Shown piece by piece: positions 27,346-38,549 of a DNA stretch of 64,000 nt. The notes under the pieces were generated by a model. It was not told the origin of the DNA. It ran no database searches and saw only the letters and a list, made by a program, of their open reading frames with translations. How positions within the stretch are numbered: position 1 is the stretch's first letter; every line of letters begins with the position of its first letter. Origin of the DNA: Aquiluna sp. (GTDB lineage Bacteria > Actinomycetota > Actinomycetes > Actinomycetales > Microbacteriaceae); the NCBI GenBank assembly GCA_028095925.1, contig JAOHCW010000001.1:165897-229896 (forward strand). The letters are read 5' to 3'. Position numbers and translations under genes: made by a program.

Positions 27346-28883
27346 CCTCGCTGCTCAGACGTTCACTCACCGCTAGAACTGTCCTGGTGACGGTGTTGTT
27401 GGCGTCACTTTCGGTAATCGCAATCGGTGGTTTTCTGAGCTACTCACTTGCAAACAGCTTCTATCAGAACCGGCTTTCGCAAGTGCTCGGAGAGACCGAG
27501 CGAGCGGTTTCATCGGTGCAGACCACGGTTGCCGCTGCCTCTTTGAATGACGAGACGGCGCTTCAGAACCTTCTGAACTCCATTGTTCCAAGCCTTGAAA
27601 TCGCAGGCGGTTCCAGCACCAGGCAGGTAGCTCTTCTAAGGTCACCTGATCAGCCTCAGCTTCAGCTGTTTCAATCTCCCATATCGCAGGATCTTGATCT
27701 TGCGTCGATTCCAGAGGACCTTCGGACCGAGGTCCGCCAGAGCGCTGGATCGCTTACCTTCACCCCTGTGCAGCTTGTGAGAGAGGATATTTTCGTCCCG
27801 GGCATCACCGTAGGAGCAAACCTGGCGATCCCAGTCGCAGGCAACTTCGAGCTTTATCTAGTCTTCGACCTCTCCGCAGAGCAGCAGGCTCTCGAGCTGG
27901 TGCAGAGCGCTTTAGCGGCCGGTGGAATCGTTCTAATTTTGCTCATCTCTGGGGTTAGCTATCTGGTCACAAGGCGCCTTGTGGGTCCCGTGGAGCGGGC
28001 TGCAGGGGCTGCTCAAAACATTTCCCAGGGCAAGCTCGACGAGAGACTTCCAGAGCGTGGTGAAGATGTGATGGCAGTGCTTGCCAAGTCCTTCAACAAG
28101 ATGGCGGGTTCTTTGCAACAGCAAATTGAGCAGCTCGACTCACTTTCGAGAATGCAGCGCCGGTTTGTGTCCGATGTCTCACATGAACTGAGAACCCCGC
28201 TAACCACCATCAAGCTGGCAGGTGAGGTCATCTTTGGCAATCGCGCGAAGCTCGACCCAGCGCTAACTCGCTCAGCGGAGCTGTTGCAGGACCAGATTGA
28301 CCGCTTCGAAAAGCTCTTGGGTGACCTGCTAGAAATCTCTCGCTACGACGCCGGGGCCGTGGTGGCAGACTTCGAGTCTCACGACCTCAATGCGGTTGTG
28401 GGAGCTGCCATTGAGTCCATTGAGCCGCTGGCAAAGAGCAAGGGTTGTGAGATCAACGTCGAGCTACCGGGGAAGCCTGCGATGGCTGAGCTTGATGCGA
28501 AGCGCATAGAGAGACTCCTTCGAAACCTGCTTTCAAACGCTATTGAGCACGGTGAATCCAAGCCGATTCACGTTCAGGTTGGCGAGAATACGCAAGCGGT
28601 AGCGGTATGCGTTTCAGACAGTGGGGTCGGAATGTCCAGGGCTCAACTGGAGCGCGTCTTTGATCGGTTTTGGCGAGCCGACCCGGCGCGGCAGAGGTCT
28701 GTTGGCGGAACGGGACTTGGCCTTGCGATTGCGAGGGAGGACTCCTCCCTTCACCGCGGTTGGCTCCAGGTTTGGTCCAAACCAAAGCGCGGTACCAGCT
28801 TCCGTCTTACGCTTCCAAAGCAGCGCGACTCAGTCATTGCCAACTCGCCACTTCCACTGCCGCCAAGGTCGATGGAGGCATGA
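27342..28883 (+). CDS. mtrB: MtrB sensor histidine kinase
   Basis: 513 aa. Two transmembrane helices (about 12-35 and 187-207) flank an extracytoplasmic sensor of about 150 residues. Then a HAMP linker (RLVGPVERAAGAAQNISQGK), HisKA box FVSDVSHELRTPLTTIK with the phospho-His, and HATPase_c with LLRNLLSNAIEHG, DSGVGMS and GGTGLGLAIA. The closing region SSLHRGWLQVWSKPKRGTSF is typical of MtrB. It starts within the mtrA stop and its own stop overlaps lpqB, so the three are translationally coupled. Confidence 0.95.
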   Translation: MTSLLRRSLTARTVLVTVLLASLSVIAIGGFLSYSLANSFYQNRLSQVLGETERAVSSVQTTVAAASLNDETALQNLLNSIVPSLEIAGGSSTRQVALLRSPDQPQLQLFQSPISQDLDLASIPEDLRTEVRQSAGSLTFTPVQLVREDIFVPGITVGANLAIPVAGNFELYLVFDLSAEQQALELVQSALAAGGIVLILLISGVSYLVTRRLVGPVERAAGAAQNISQGKLDERLPERGEDVMAVLAKSFNKMAGSLQQQIEQLDSLSRMQRRFVSDVSHELRTPLTTIKLAGEVIFGNRAKLDPALTRSAELLQDQIDRFEKLLGDLLEISRYDAGAVVADFESHDLNAVVGAAIESIEPLAKSKGCEINVELPGKPAMAELDAKRIERLLRNLLSNAIEHGESKPIHVQVGENTQAVAVCVSDSGVGMSRAQLERVFDRFWRADPARQRSVGGTGLGLAIAREDSSLHRGWLQVWSKPKRGTSFRLTLPKQRDSVIANSPLPLPPRSMEA

Positions 28884-30529
28884 TGCGAAGACTTTTTGCT
28901 CTTTTGATGACGCTTACTCTGGCCGGGTGTGCAACTCTGCCAACCGAGATTGACGTTCAGTCTGGTCCCGAGCTGATTCCGCTCGAGCAGCAGGAGTTCG
29001 CTTACTACTCGCCAGCCTCGCCTGAAGAGGGCGCCTCTCCCCAGGAGATTGTTTCGGGCTTTTTGGCAGCTGGTACCGGTCCGCAGAACGACTATTCGGT
29101 GGCAAGAGAGTACCTCTCTGAGGCTTTTGCGACTCGCTGGAAGCCTGACGCCCAGACGCTGGTCCGGGTGGGGGTTCCGCTATACCAGTCAGCAGGTGAG
29201 AACCTGCAGGTCGTCGATATCACTGTCGGTGCGAGGGTTGACGAGAACGGAAGGTATCAAGACCTTGTTCCCGATCAGGTGAGCCTTCGCTTTCAGCTGG
29301 CGCAGGAAGATGGTGAGTGGCGGATAACCAGCGCTCCAAACCTTACGGTTGTCACGCTTCCCGTGTTCACCGTCGTCTTTAGCGCGCTTCCGATCTACTT
29401 CCTTGACGCCAACAGCACCCAGCTTGTCCCGGATCTGCGTTGGTTCCCATCGAGAGCCTCCACCGCTACCCGACTAGTGAATGCCGTGCTGGCAGGGCCG
29501 GCAGATTGGCTAAAGGAGACGGTGGTGTCTGCCATACCCACGGGCACTGCCCTAACGGTCAATGCCGTTCGCATTGTCGACGGTGTCGCGAGGGTGGACT
29601 TTGATGCCAACGCCCTGGAGGCCAATGCTCGACAGCGTGGCCTGATGCTCTCTCAGCTTCGCTCAACACTCCTGCAGCTTCCCGGGGTTCTAGACGTTGC
29701 GTTGTCAGTCAACAACTCAACCCAGGACATTAACCCAGCCACAATTCCCTCCCCACTTGGTCCCACAACTACATTTGCGCTTACTGCAGAGGAGGTGTTG
29801 AGGCTTTCCGGCTCGGAGGCTGGCGTAGTTGCCGGAACTGACGATTCGGTGGCAGCCAACAGGCCAAGCAGCTTAGCCGCAGTCGGGGACGGATCAAACA
29901 TCGCGCTCGTCGGTGAATCCGGTCTATTCCGATTGCAGAGGCAGGGTCTTGGTTACGCCGAGCGCCAGCTCTCTGACTCCGTCTATCGGGAAATTGAGTT
30001 TGATCGTGATGGAAATCTTTGGGCCTACAACTCAAACGCCAGCTCAGTGACCATCTATGACAGGGCAGATGCAGCCAGGTTCCTAGAGACTGGGCTGGAG
30101 GGCGAACTGGTAGCCGGTGCAGTTTCACCTGAGGGGGCTCGAGTGGCTCTGCTGGTCGCATCGGGTGAGGATGTGGTGGTGCACCTGGTGGGAGTCCTAA
30201 GAGACTCCACTGGAAAACCTTTCAGACTGCAGCAGGGTTTGGAGCTCACTCCCGTCTTGGGTGATGCGATTTCGGTCGCATGGCAGGGGCTTACCAACCT
30301 AAGGATTCTCGAGCGCACAGCCTCTGGGCTAACCGCTCTCAGCGAGTATCCGCTAACCGGACCCAGGGAGCAGCTAAATATGCCACCGGCAATCGGGAAG
30401 CGTCTTGAGAGCGGCTCAACACTCATTTCCAGCTATCTACTAACCGAAAACGCTGAGGTCTGGGCATTCAGTTCTAACGCTTGGCGACGGGTCAGCACCG
30501 AGGTCGTCGACATTTCAACAGGCCGCTAG
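28880..30529 (+). CDS. lpqB: LpqB lipoprotein, modulator of MtrAB
   Basis: 549 aa from ATG 28880 (ATGATG; either Met can serve). The frame is open back to 28670 inside mtrB, but the signal peptide sets the start: RRLFALLMTLTLAGC with lipobox LAGC. A GerMN-type domain follows (about 190-310, with VNAVLAGPADWLK and VDFDANAL), then a beta-propeller C-terminus (about 330-549). In mycobacteria LpqB touches the MtrB sensor domain outside the membrane and tunes signalling. It overlaps mtrB by 4 nt (ATGA). Confidence 0.93.
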   Translation: MMRRLFALLMTLTLAGCATLPTEIDVQSGPELIPLEQQEFAYYSPASPEEGASPQEIVSGFLAAGTGPQNDYSVAREYLSEAFATRWKPDAQTLVRVGVPLYQSAGENLQVVDITVGARVDENGRYQDLVPDQVSLRFQLAQEDGEWRITSAPNLTVVTLPVFTVVFSALPIYFLDANSTQLVPDLRWFPSRASTATRLVNAVLAGPADWLKETVVSAIPTGTALTVNAVRIVDGVARVDFDANALEANARQRGLMLSQLRSTLLQLPGVLDVALSVNNSTQDINPATIPSPLGPTTTFALTAEEVLRLSGSEAGVVAGTDDSVAANRPSSLAAVGDGSNIALVGESGLFRLQRQGLGYAERQLSDSVYREIEFDRDGNLWAYNSNASSVTIYDRADAARFLETGLEGELVAGAVSPEGARVALLVASGEDVVVHLVGVLRDSTGKPFRLQQGLELTPVLGDAISVAWQGLTNLRILERTASGLTALSEYPLTGPREQLNMPPAIGKRLESGSTLISSYLLTENAEVWAFSSNAWRRVSTEVVDISTGR

Positions 30530-30541
30530 CCAGCCTCGTAT

Positions 30542-30566
30542 TTCACAGGTTTTGTGAATGCCTGTG
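30542..30566 (+). repeat. Nested inverted repeats after lpqB
   Basis: TTCACA (30542) pairs with TGTGAA (30553), and CACAGG (30544) alternatively pairs with CCTGTG (30561). The two hairpins are mutually exclusive. No T-tract follows, so a terminator is uncertain; it may only slow transcription between lpqB and comF. Confidence 0.3.
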
Positions 30567-30597
30567 AGGCTCTGAGTGGTTGCGGAAACATCTAGCC

Positions 30598-31224
30598 ATG
30601 AGCGCGCTCTTGGACCTGCTGTTTCCTTCGAAATGCGTGGTGTGTTAAAGACCACCGCAGCTAGTCTGTGTCGGTTGTCTTCCGGCCCCCAGGCCACAAA
30701 GCGAGCTTCTCAGCGGCTACCGGCTTAGTTACGCGCTAGATCTAGAGGGTGCCGCCGAGAAGCTCATTACTGGCTACAAGGACCAATCGAAGCTCGCGCT
30801 CGCAAGAGCCTTGGCCGGCTATCTCGATGAAGCCCTAGCGCTGCTCCCCGGCAAGCCTCTCAATATCTTGGTTCCGCCCTCGTCCCGCAAAAATTTTGCG
30901 CGCAGGGGATACAACCCAGTAGAGCTAATTTGCTCTAAGAGTCCGAAGCTGCGCTCACTCAAGAGAGTAAGTGCTCGCAGCATCAAATTCACCCTTGACC
31001 AAAGGGGGCTAAGCGCGAGGGACCGAAGAGAAAATCTCGAGGGGGCATTCGAGGTTGAATCTGGTAGCGGACCCCTGTTGATTGTTGATGATGTAGTTAC
31101 CACCGGTGCAACGGCCCTTTCACTTGCCAGCGCCTCAGCAGCGGCCGGGTTTGAGGTAGCGGGAATCTGTGTAGTTGCTAGGAGAAATTCACCTGGTCAA
31201 ACGCGAGAGAGTAAAAAGGCGTAG
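30598..31224 (+). pseudogene. comF: ComF-family phosphoribosyltransferase-like gene with an in-frame TAA
   Basis: The frame from ATG 30598 reads as a complete ComF protein: N-terminal LLDLLFPSKCVVC, the second half of the zinc finger VCVGC, GYRLSY, TGYKDQSKLALARA, PPSSRKNFARRGYNP, and the PRPP loop LLIVDDVVTTGATA. The only defect is TAA at 30646-30648, codon 17, between the two CxxC halves, where homologs usually carry Gly. An internal TTG at 30811 could make only a 137-aa C-terminal piece lacking the zinc finger. Either a recent pseudogene, a readthrough case or a sequence error. Position between lpqB and hpf is that of the normal gene. Confidence 0.8.
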
Positions 31225-31262
31225 TTTGTAGTTAGGCAATGAAGCCTGTTATGGAGGTAATC

Positions 31263-31877
31263 ATGGAACTAAGAATCACAGCCAAAAACCTCACAGTCTC
31301 GGACCGCTTCCGAGATTACGTCTCCGAAAAATCTGGCAAGGTTGAGCAGTTTGCTCACCGCCCACAGGAGCTAAACATCAAGGTCACAAGACACGACCAT
31401 TCAAAGAATGCGGGCCAAGAGGATCAGGTAGAGCTCACGGTTTACGAACCGGGGCATGTGGTTCGAGCCGAGGCAAAGTCCAACGACAAATTTTCAGCGT
31501 TCGACATCGCATTTGGAAAACTATTGGAGCGCCTGCGCCGCTACGCAGATAAGCAAAAGGTCCACAGGGGTGGGCGCCACAAGAATCTGGGTGCGAGTGA
31601 ACTCTCCGCATCCGATTTTGCATCGCTCGACATCACTCCGATTGATCACGACAAGCTGACCGGAGAAATCCCGATTATCAGCGAGGAGGAGTCAAACCCC
31701 GTCGTGATTCGGGCCAAAGAGTTTGAGAAGGTTCCGATGACTCAGCAGGAGGCGGTAGACCACATGGAGCTGGTGGGACACGACTTCTACCTGTTTCACA
31801 ACTCTGAGACGAATCAGGAGTCCGTGGTTTACAGGCGAAAGGGTTATAGCTACGGGGTAATCAGCCTCACCAGCTAG
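31263..31877 (+). CDS. hpf: Long-form ribosome hibernation promoting factor
   Basis: Binds the 30S decoding centre in stationary or stressed cells and, in the long form, pairs ribosomes into 100S dimers. 204 aa from ATG 31263, preceded by GGAGGTAATC, an excellent ribosome site (the in-frame ATG 31239 has none). N-terminal S30AE domain (MELRITAKNLTVSDRFRDYV) about 1-105, linker, then the C-terminal dimerization domain (VIRAKEFEKVPMTQQEAVDHMELVGHD-like, split here by key residues EAVDHMELVGH and VVYRRKGYSYG). It lies between comF and secA as in other actinobacteria. Confidence 0.95.
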   Translation: MELRITAKNLTVSDRFRDYVSEKSGKVEQFAHRPQELNIKVTRHDHSKNAGQEDQVELTVYEPGHVVRAEAKSNDKFSAFDIAFGKLLERLRRYADKQKVHRGGRHKNLGASELSASDFASLDITPIDHDKLTGEIPIISEEESNPVVIRAKEFEKVPMTQQEAVDHMELVGHDFYLFHNSETNQESVVYRRKGYSYGVISLTS

Positions 31878-31889
31878 AAAATGCCCCGT

Positions 31890-31895
31890 TAGAAT
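31890..31895 (+). promoter_or_regulatory. -10 box TAGAAT upstream of secA
   Basis: TAGAAT lies 27 nt before the TTG start of secA, predicting a leader of about 20 nt that carries TAGGAG. No clear -35 box. Confidence 0.4.
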
Positions 31896-31922
31896 TGCAC
31901 GGGTCTTACTTAGGAGCTTTAT

Positions 31923-34595
<2,673 letters not shown>

Positions 34596-34614
34596 CGAAA
34601 ATTGGTCACGACCT

Positions 34615-35540
34615 TTAGGCCACGCCTGTTACCTTCTTGAAGGCCGCCCCATTCTCCTCCAGGGAATCACGTACGAAGAGCTCAATGCCGAGTCTCGAGC
34701 AAAGTGAGACAAGGTCTTTGATGGGCTCTCCCGGAAGCACTATCGCACAGGTCACATCCAGCCCATTGGCCAGGGCAACATATTGATAGTCGAGTACCTG
34801 CCCAATTGCATTTCGAACATACTGCCTACCTGATGAACGTTTTGCCTCAAAGACAATCATCGATGTCTCATCGAAGAGATCGGGGAAAATTGTTGTGTTT
34901 CCGCTTGTTAGGGGAAGATGAAGCAGCCTGTGACCTTGCGCTAGTAACCAATTGCCAAATTGTGCCTGAAGTTGATGCTCTGACCTTGATACTTCGCTAA
35001 CACTTATTCCGCGACTCTTTTGCTGGGCAAGGTATGTCTCCCAGTTCGGTTCTTTCCATGGGCTTGGTTCGATGGATCGAGACTTTTTTGCACCAAATTC
35101 AGGTAGATCAGACACGTCAGCCTCTAAGGGGGTGAGATTAAAAACAATTACCGTTCTCATCTGACCGTTACGGTCAGGAGCTCTTTCATAGGTGAAGCGT
35201 TCGTCGGAGAGAGTGAAAGAACCCTCTAGGTTGTCATTGGGGAGTTCGCAAGGAAGAGTCTGATGACTTTGCCAGTCTCGGGCGATTCGAGAATCGTCTT
35301 GTTGACTCCGGTGAAGGACATATCACCTATTTGGCCCGCCCCGGTATAACGATACGAGCCATCTTCCCCCATGCCCTCGTGCCTGTCGTAACCAAATTCG
35401 GCACCTGATTTTGGATCAGTAAATATGAGGATGTCATTTGAATTGGACGGCGTTGCAATGCCACCAAATCTTTGACCACCAAGTAAGTGGTGAATTTCAG
35501 AGCGTCTTAGCTCGTCATTTAATTGAATTGGCCATACCAA
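34615..35540 (-). pseudogene. Frameshifted restriction-type gene: SRA-like N-part and PD-(D/E)XK nuclease C-part
   Basis: The N-fragment (35226..35540, TTG start, 104 aa) has LLGGQRFGGIATP, ILIFTDPKSGAEFGYDRHEG, YRYTGAGQIGDMSF and GKVIRLF. This pattern opens actinobacterial McrA/ScoMcrA-like restriction proteins. It then hits TAG. In the next frame the protein continues without a gap: NDNLEGSFTLSDERFTYERA, PDRNGQMRTVIVF, and so on to 34615. The C-part has FPDLFDE...MIVFEAKRSSG and IGQVLDYQ, a PD-(D/E)XK nuclease core. The frame change falls in 35244-35258 (CTTCCTTGCG on the minus strand); one missing base explains it. Probably a disabled type IV-like modification-dependent restriction enzyme. 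Confidence 0.72.
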
Positions 35541-35626
35541 CGTGTAGCACCCCCAGATCAGCTACTAAGCAATAGTTGTAAGTATCAGACTAAATGAGTT
35601 ACAAGGCGACCCAATACCTCGAAGAG

Positions 35627-35632
35627 TAAACT
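35627..35632 (+). promoter_or_regulatory. -10 box TAAACT, leaderless promoter of pdtaS
   Basis: TAAACT, 6 nt (CGCGGC), then GTG 35639. No ribosome binding site precedes the GTG. Confidence 0.55.
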
Positions 35633-35638
35633 CGCGGC

Positions 35639-37069
35639 GTGGTGGAAAACGAGCTCCAAGGACTTCCCTGGATTAGAACGCTCATGGCGGACTGGCAGTT
35701 GATTGCCGATGCCGCTTTTTCGGATCTTGTGCTCTGGGTTCCAAAACGAACAAAGCTCCACGTCTACGCACATGCCCGACCCTCGACAGCTGCCACGCTT
35801 TTCTATCGCGACATCACCGGAACCGCAGCCCGAACCGACTGGCGCAAAGCCATCGACGAGGCATGGGAGACGGGCAAGCCTGTGCTAGCCAGTGAGGTTT
35901 CCGAGTACAGCGGAACCGCCAGCAGACTGTCGGCCTATCCGGTATTTGAGCCAAAGAAGACTTCGAAATCCAAGCCAGTAGCTGTCATCACTCGCCATAC
36001 CAACCTTGGTGAGTCCCGCTACCCCAACAAGCTCCAGCTTAATTTTGTGGCGTGTGCCGAGCAGCTACTTGAGATGGTGAGCGCTGGCGAGTTTCCGATT
36101 CCCGATGCTGGCAATGATTCACGTAGGGGAGCCCCCCGTGTCACCGATGGCCTGATAAGGCTAGATAAGAGTGGAAGGGTGCTCTTCGCCTCACCAAATG
36201 CGCTCTCCATGTTTAACCGCTCGGGGTTAGAGGGTGAGCTCGAGGGGCGACTGTTCTCAGACTCGGTGAAGGGGCTCAGCCCCCACTCGGGCATTGTGGA
36301 CGAGGGTCTGCCTCTCGTGCTAACAGGTAAGGGTGCGTGGAAGACCGACATCGAGTTTGACTCTATGGTGCTATCAGTCAGGTCAATCCCAATCACCGCA
36401 TCGGGTGAGCGCAGTGGAGCGGCAATACTCTGCCGTGATGTCACCGAACTTCGAGTAAGGGAAAGGGAATTACTGACCAAGGACCTTACGATTCGTGAGA
36501 TTCACCACCGTGTTAAAAACAACCTCCAGACCGTTGCGAGCCTGCTCCGGATTCAATCGCGTCAGTCAAAATCCGAAGAGGTCAAGGACTCTCTCGCTCA
36601 AGCAATGAGAAGGGTTACCTCAATTGCGGTTGTGCATGATGTTCTTTCGGAAGGAATTGATCAAGAGATCTCCTTCGATCAAATCTTTGACCGAATCCTG
36701 CAGCTGATTCCCGAGATTGCGAGCGGGTTCCACAGCAAGGTGAAGACAAACTTTGCCGGGAGCTTTGGCGAACTAACAACCGAGCGGTCGACCACATTGG
36801 CCCTCGTACTCACCGAGCTGGTTGCTAATGCCGTCCAGCACGGACTTGCCGATGCGTCAGGAGAAATCAGCGTAGAGGCCGAAAGAGACAATCACTTGCT
36901 GAGGGTCGAGGTGACCGATAACGGTGCCGGGCTTGCCGAGGGAAAGATTGGCACCGGCCTTGGCACCCAGATAGTGAGAACCCTTGTTGAGTCAGAGCTC
37001 AGGGGAAAGATTGCCTGGACCTCGCCAATTCGTGGCGGCACAAAAGTTTCTGTGGAGATACCTATTTAG
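35639..37069 (+). CDS. pdtaS: PdtaS-like soluble sensor histidine kinase (HisKA_2)
   Basis: 476 aa, no membrane helices. An N-terminal GAF-like domain (about 1-150), a PAS domain (about 165-275, GLIRLDKSGRVLFASPNAL), then the HisKA_2 box IREIHHRVKNNLQTVASLLRIQSRQ with the phospho-His, and HATPase_c with LVLTELVANAVQHG, DNGAGL and GTGLGTQIV. PdtaS phosphorylates the RNA-binding antiterminator PdtaR (ANTAR domain) in mycobacteria; no PdtaR gene is in this window. Adjacent and convergent to whiB1, as in M. tuberculosis (Rv3220c-Rv3219). Stop codons overlap by 4 nt. Confidence 0.88.
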   Translation: MVENELQGLPWIRTLMADWQLIADAAFSDLVLWVPKRTKLHVYAHARPSTAATLFYRDITGTAARTDWRKAIDEAWETGKPVLASEVSEYSGTASRLSAYPVFEPKKTSKSKPVAVITRHTNLGESRYPNKLQLNFVACAEQLLEMVSAGEFPIPDAGNDSRRGAPRVTDGLIRLDKSGRVLFASPNALSMFNRSGLEGELEGRLFSDSVKGLSPHSGIVDEGLPLVLTGKGAWKTDIEFDSMVLSVRSIPITASGERSGAAILCRDVTELRVRERELLTKDLTIREIHHRVKNNLQTVASLLRIQSRQSKSEEVKDSLAQAMRRVTSIAVVHDVLSEGIDQEISFDQIFDRILQLIPEIASGFHSKVKTNFAGSFGELTTERSTTLALVLTELVANAVQHGLADASGEISVEAERDNHLLRVEVTDNGAGLAEGKIGTGLGTQIVRTLVESELRGKIAWTSPIRGGTKVSVEIPI

Positions 37070-37320
37070 CCTGCGCGACGAGCACGGGCGTAGCGACGCT
37101 TGAGAGAACGACGCTCATCCTCGCTCAGGCCACCCCAAACGCCGGTGTCCTGGCTTTCTTTGATTGCGTACTCAAGGCACTGAGCGGAGACATCACATTG
37201 ACGGCAGATTGACTTGGCTTGCTCGATTTGCTCCAGAGCCGGTCCTGTGTTCCCAACTGGGAAAAATAGCTCGGGATCTTCGTTGAGGCATCGGGCCTGA
37301 TTTAGCCAGGTCATATCCAT
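37066..37320 (-). CDS. whiB1: WhiB1-like iron-sulfur transcription factor
   Basis: 84 aa, the size of WhiB1. Cluster cysteines Cys11, Cys39, Cys42, Cys48; TWLNQARCLNEDPELFFP at the N-terminus, GVWGGLSEDERRSLKRRYAR at the C-terminus. WhiB1 of mycobacteria has a nitric-oxide-sensitive [4Fe-4S] cluster, binds the sigma factor and is essential. The pairing with pdtaS supports the name. There is no clear Shine-Dalgarno sequence before ATG; TAACAG lies 6 nt upstream and may be a -10 box for a leaderless transcript. Confidence 0.9.
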   Translation of the reverse strand: MDMTWLNQARCLNEDPELFFPVGNTGPALEQIEQAKSICRQCDVSAQCLEYAIKESQDTGVWGGLSEDERRSLKRRYARARRAG

Positions 37321-37445
37321 AGTTTTCTGTTATTCCTAAGGTCAATGGCGTCTTGTTTTGCAGGTAAAGTCCTACTGACAACCCCAAAATCGTTTCACAG
37401 GGAGGCCGAGAAATCAATACCCAATCTGCTGGGAGGCCCCTGCGT

Positions 37446-37814
37446 TTGCTTATAGCGATAGCTATTGTGTCAATGCAAGCTGTGGTGCTATGGGCCTTGG
37501 GAGTTCAGGCAATCTTGGCCTTTGTGGCAGGTTCAGTGACTTCCATCACAAGCTCACTGTTCCTAATTGGTCTGATTCTGGGCGCTGCCATTTTCGCAAC
37601 AAACGTAGGTGTGGGCCTGTGGAAACTTCGGCGCTGGGCTCACACACCGGCACTTATGTTGCAACTACTGGGCGCCGCGATTGGGACAGCATCTTTCTCA
37701 GGTGAGTTTGCCGAGCCTCTGATTGGTATTTCACTACTTGCCTCATCGGCATTGGGATTTGTGCTGTTATTTGGAGGCGGAATCCGAAGCCTCTTTCACA
37801 GCGCTACTGACTGA
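37446..37814 (+). CDS. Small four-helix membrane protein, start uncertain
   Basis: 122 aa from TTG 37446: four hydrophobic helices, typical of small actinobacterial inner-membrane proteins of unknown role, with a basic loop (KLRRWAHTP). The TTG falls directly at the first helix, leaving no cytoplasmic N-tail. The frame is open upstream and codes TQSAGRPLRLL, the kind of basic lead such proteins have. An ATC at 37413 has GGAGG at ideal distance (7 nt), so initiation may be there (133 aa). The gene is divergent from whiB1 and convergent with bcp (11-nt overlap). Confidence 0.6.
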   Translation: MLIAIAIVSMQAVVLWALGVQAILAFVAGSVTSITSSLFLIGLILGAAIFATNVGVGLWKLRRWAHTPALMLQLLGAAIGTASFSGEFAEPLIGISLLASSALGFVLLFGGGIRSLFHSATD

Positions 37815-38298
37815 TTAGCTGCAACAGTTTCGGGATGTGGCCGGTGGCCCTGACGTTGTACATCGCCTCTTTTACTCTCCCGCCGGCCTCGATCACAATC
37901 GTCGAGCGCAATACACCCCTATAGAGCCTTCCGAAAATGGTCTTATCGCCAAAGGCCCCAAAAGCTTTGTGGGCAACTAGGTCAGGATCTGAGAGCAGCG
38001 TGAAGGTGAGCTCGTGGGAATCCTCAAAACTCTTGAGGCGTTCCACGGAGTCTGGCGAAACTCCAACTATCCGGTAGCCGCGGTTTTCAAACTCCGCAAC
38101 GTGATCCTGGAAATCCGCAGCCTCTTTGGTGCAACCAGGAGTCCCGGCTGAGGGGAAAAAATAGAGCACCGTGTTCTTTGTGAACAGCTCTGCGCCAGTT
38201 ATCAACTCCCCGCTCTGATTGAGGAGACTGAGCTCGGGCGCGGCTTCGCCAGGCAGCAATTGCATGCCCGACCCCGATACCTGAGCATCATCCAACAT
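37804..38298 (-). CDS. bcp: Bcp-type peroxiredoxin
   Basis: Thiol peroxidase reducing H2O2 and organic hydroperoxides, recycled by thioredoxin. 164 aa: AAPELSLLNQSGE, peroxidatic Cys in YFFPSAGTPGCTKEA, and the conserved Arg in LRSTIVIEAGG. The position five residues after the peroxidatic Cys, where many Bcp proteins have the resolving Cys, is not Cys (TKEAADF), so this is a 1-Cys type or uses another partner. A second Bcp is at 42 kb. Its tail overlaps the membrane protein gene by 11 nt. Confidence 0.9.
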   Translation of the reverse strand: MLDDAQVSGSGMQLLPGEAAPELSLLNQSGELITGAELFTKNTVLYFFPSAGTPGCTKEAADFQDHVAEFENRGYRIVGVSPDSVERLKSFEDSHELTFTLLSDPDLVAHKAFGAFGDKTIFGRLYRGVLRSTIVIEAGGRVKEAMYNVRATGHIPKLLQLISQ

Positions 38299-38352
38299 GC
38301 CAAAAGACTAATTCTTCCGGAAGGCAAGTTTCTGAGATTTCGCCGAAAGCGT

Positions 38353-38374
38353 GCCTGCCAATTGCTTGGCAGGC
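38353..38374. repeat. Perfect 9-bp inverted repeat upstream of tRNA-Lys and bcp
   Basis: GCCTGCCAA-TTGC-TTGGCAGGC. No T-tract follows on either strand, so it is not an ordinary terminator. Its right arm (TTGGCA) could serve as the -35 element of the tRNA promoter, with TAAGCT at 38391-38396 as -10 (spacer 19 nt). Confidence 0.5.
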
Positions 38375-38390
38375 TGCACTGGATGGGTGG

Positions 38391-38396
38391 TAAGCT
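38391..38396 (+). promoter_or_regulatory. -10 box TAAGCT of the tRNA-Lys gene
   Basis: TAAGCT ends 11 nt before the mature tRNA 5' end, giving a very short leader. Confidence 0.35.
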
Positions 38397-38407
38397 TTTG
38401 CGCTGAT

Positions 38408-38483
<76 letters not shown>

Positions 38484-38549
38484 ATAGAGAGCCAGACTCG
38501 TACCCTCAAATACCTTGAAGATTCGACCTTAGGTTCGTGACAGGTGAGG

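Noticed and set aside
28670..28879. Upstream extension of the lpqB frame
   Set aside because: It lies in the mtrB coding region; the lipoprotein signal peptide starts at 28880.
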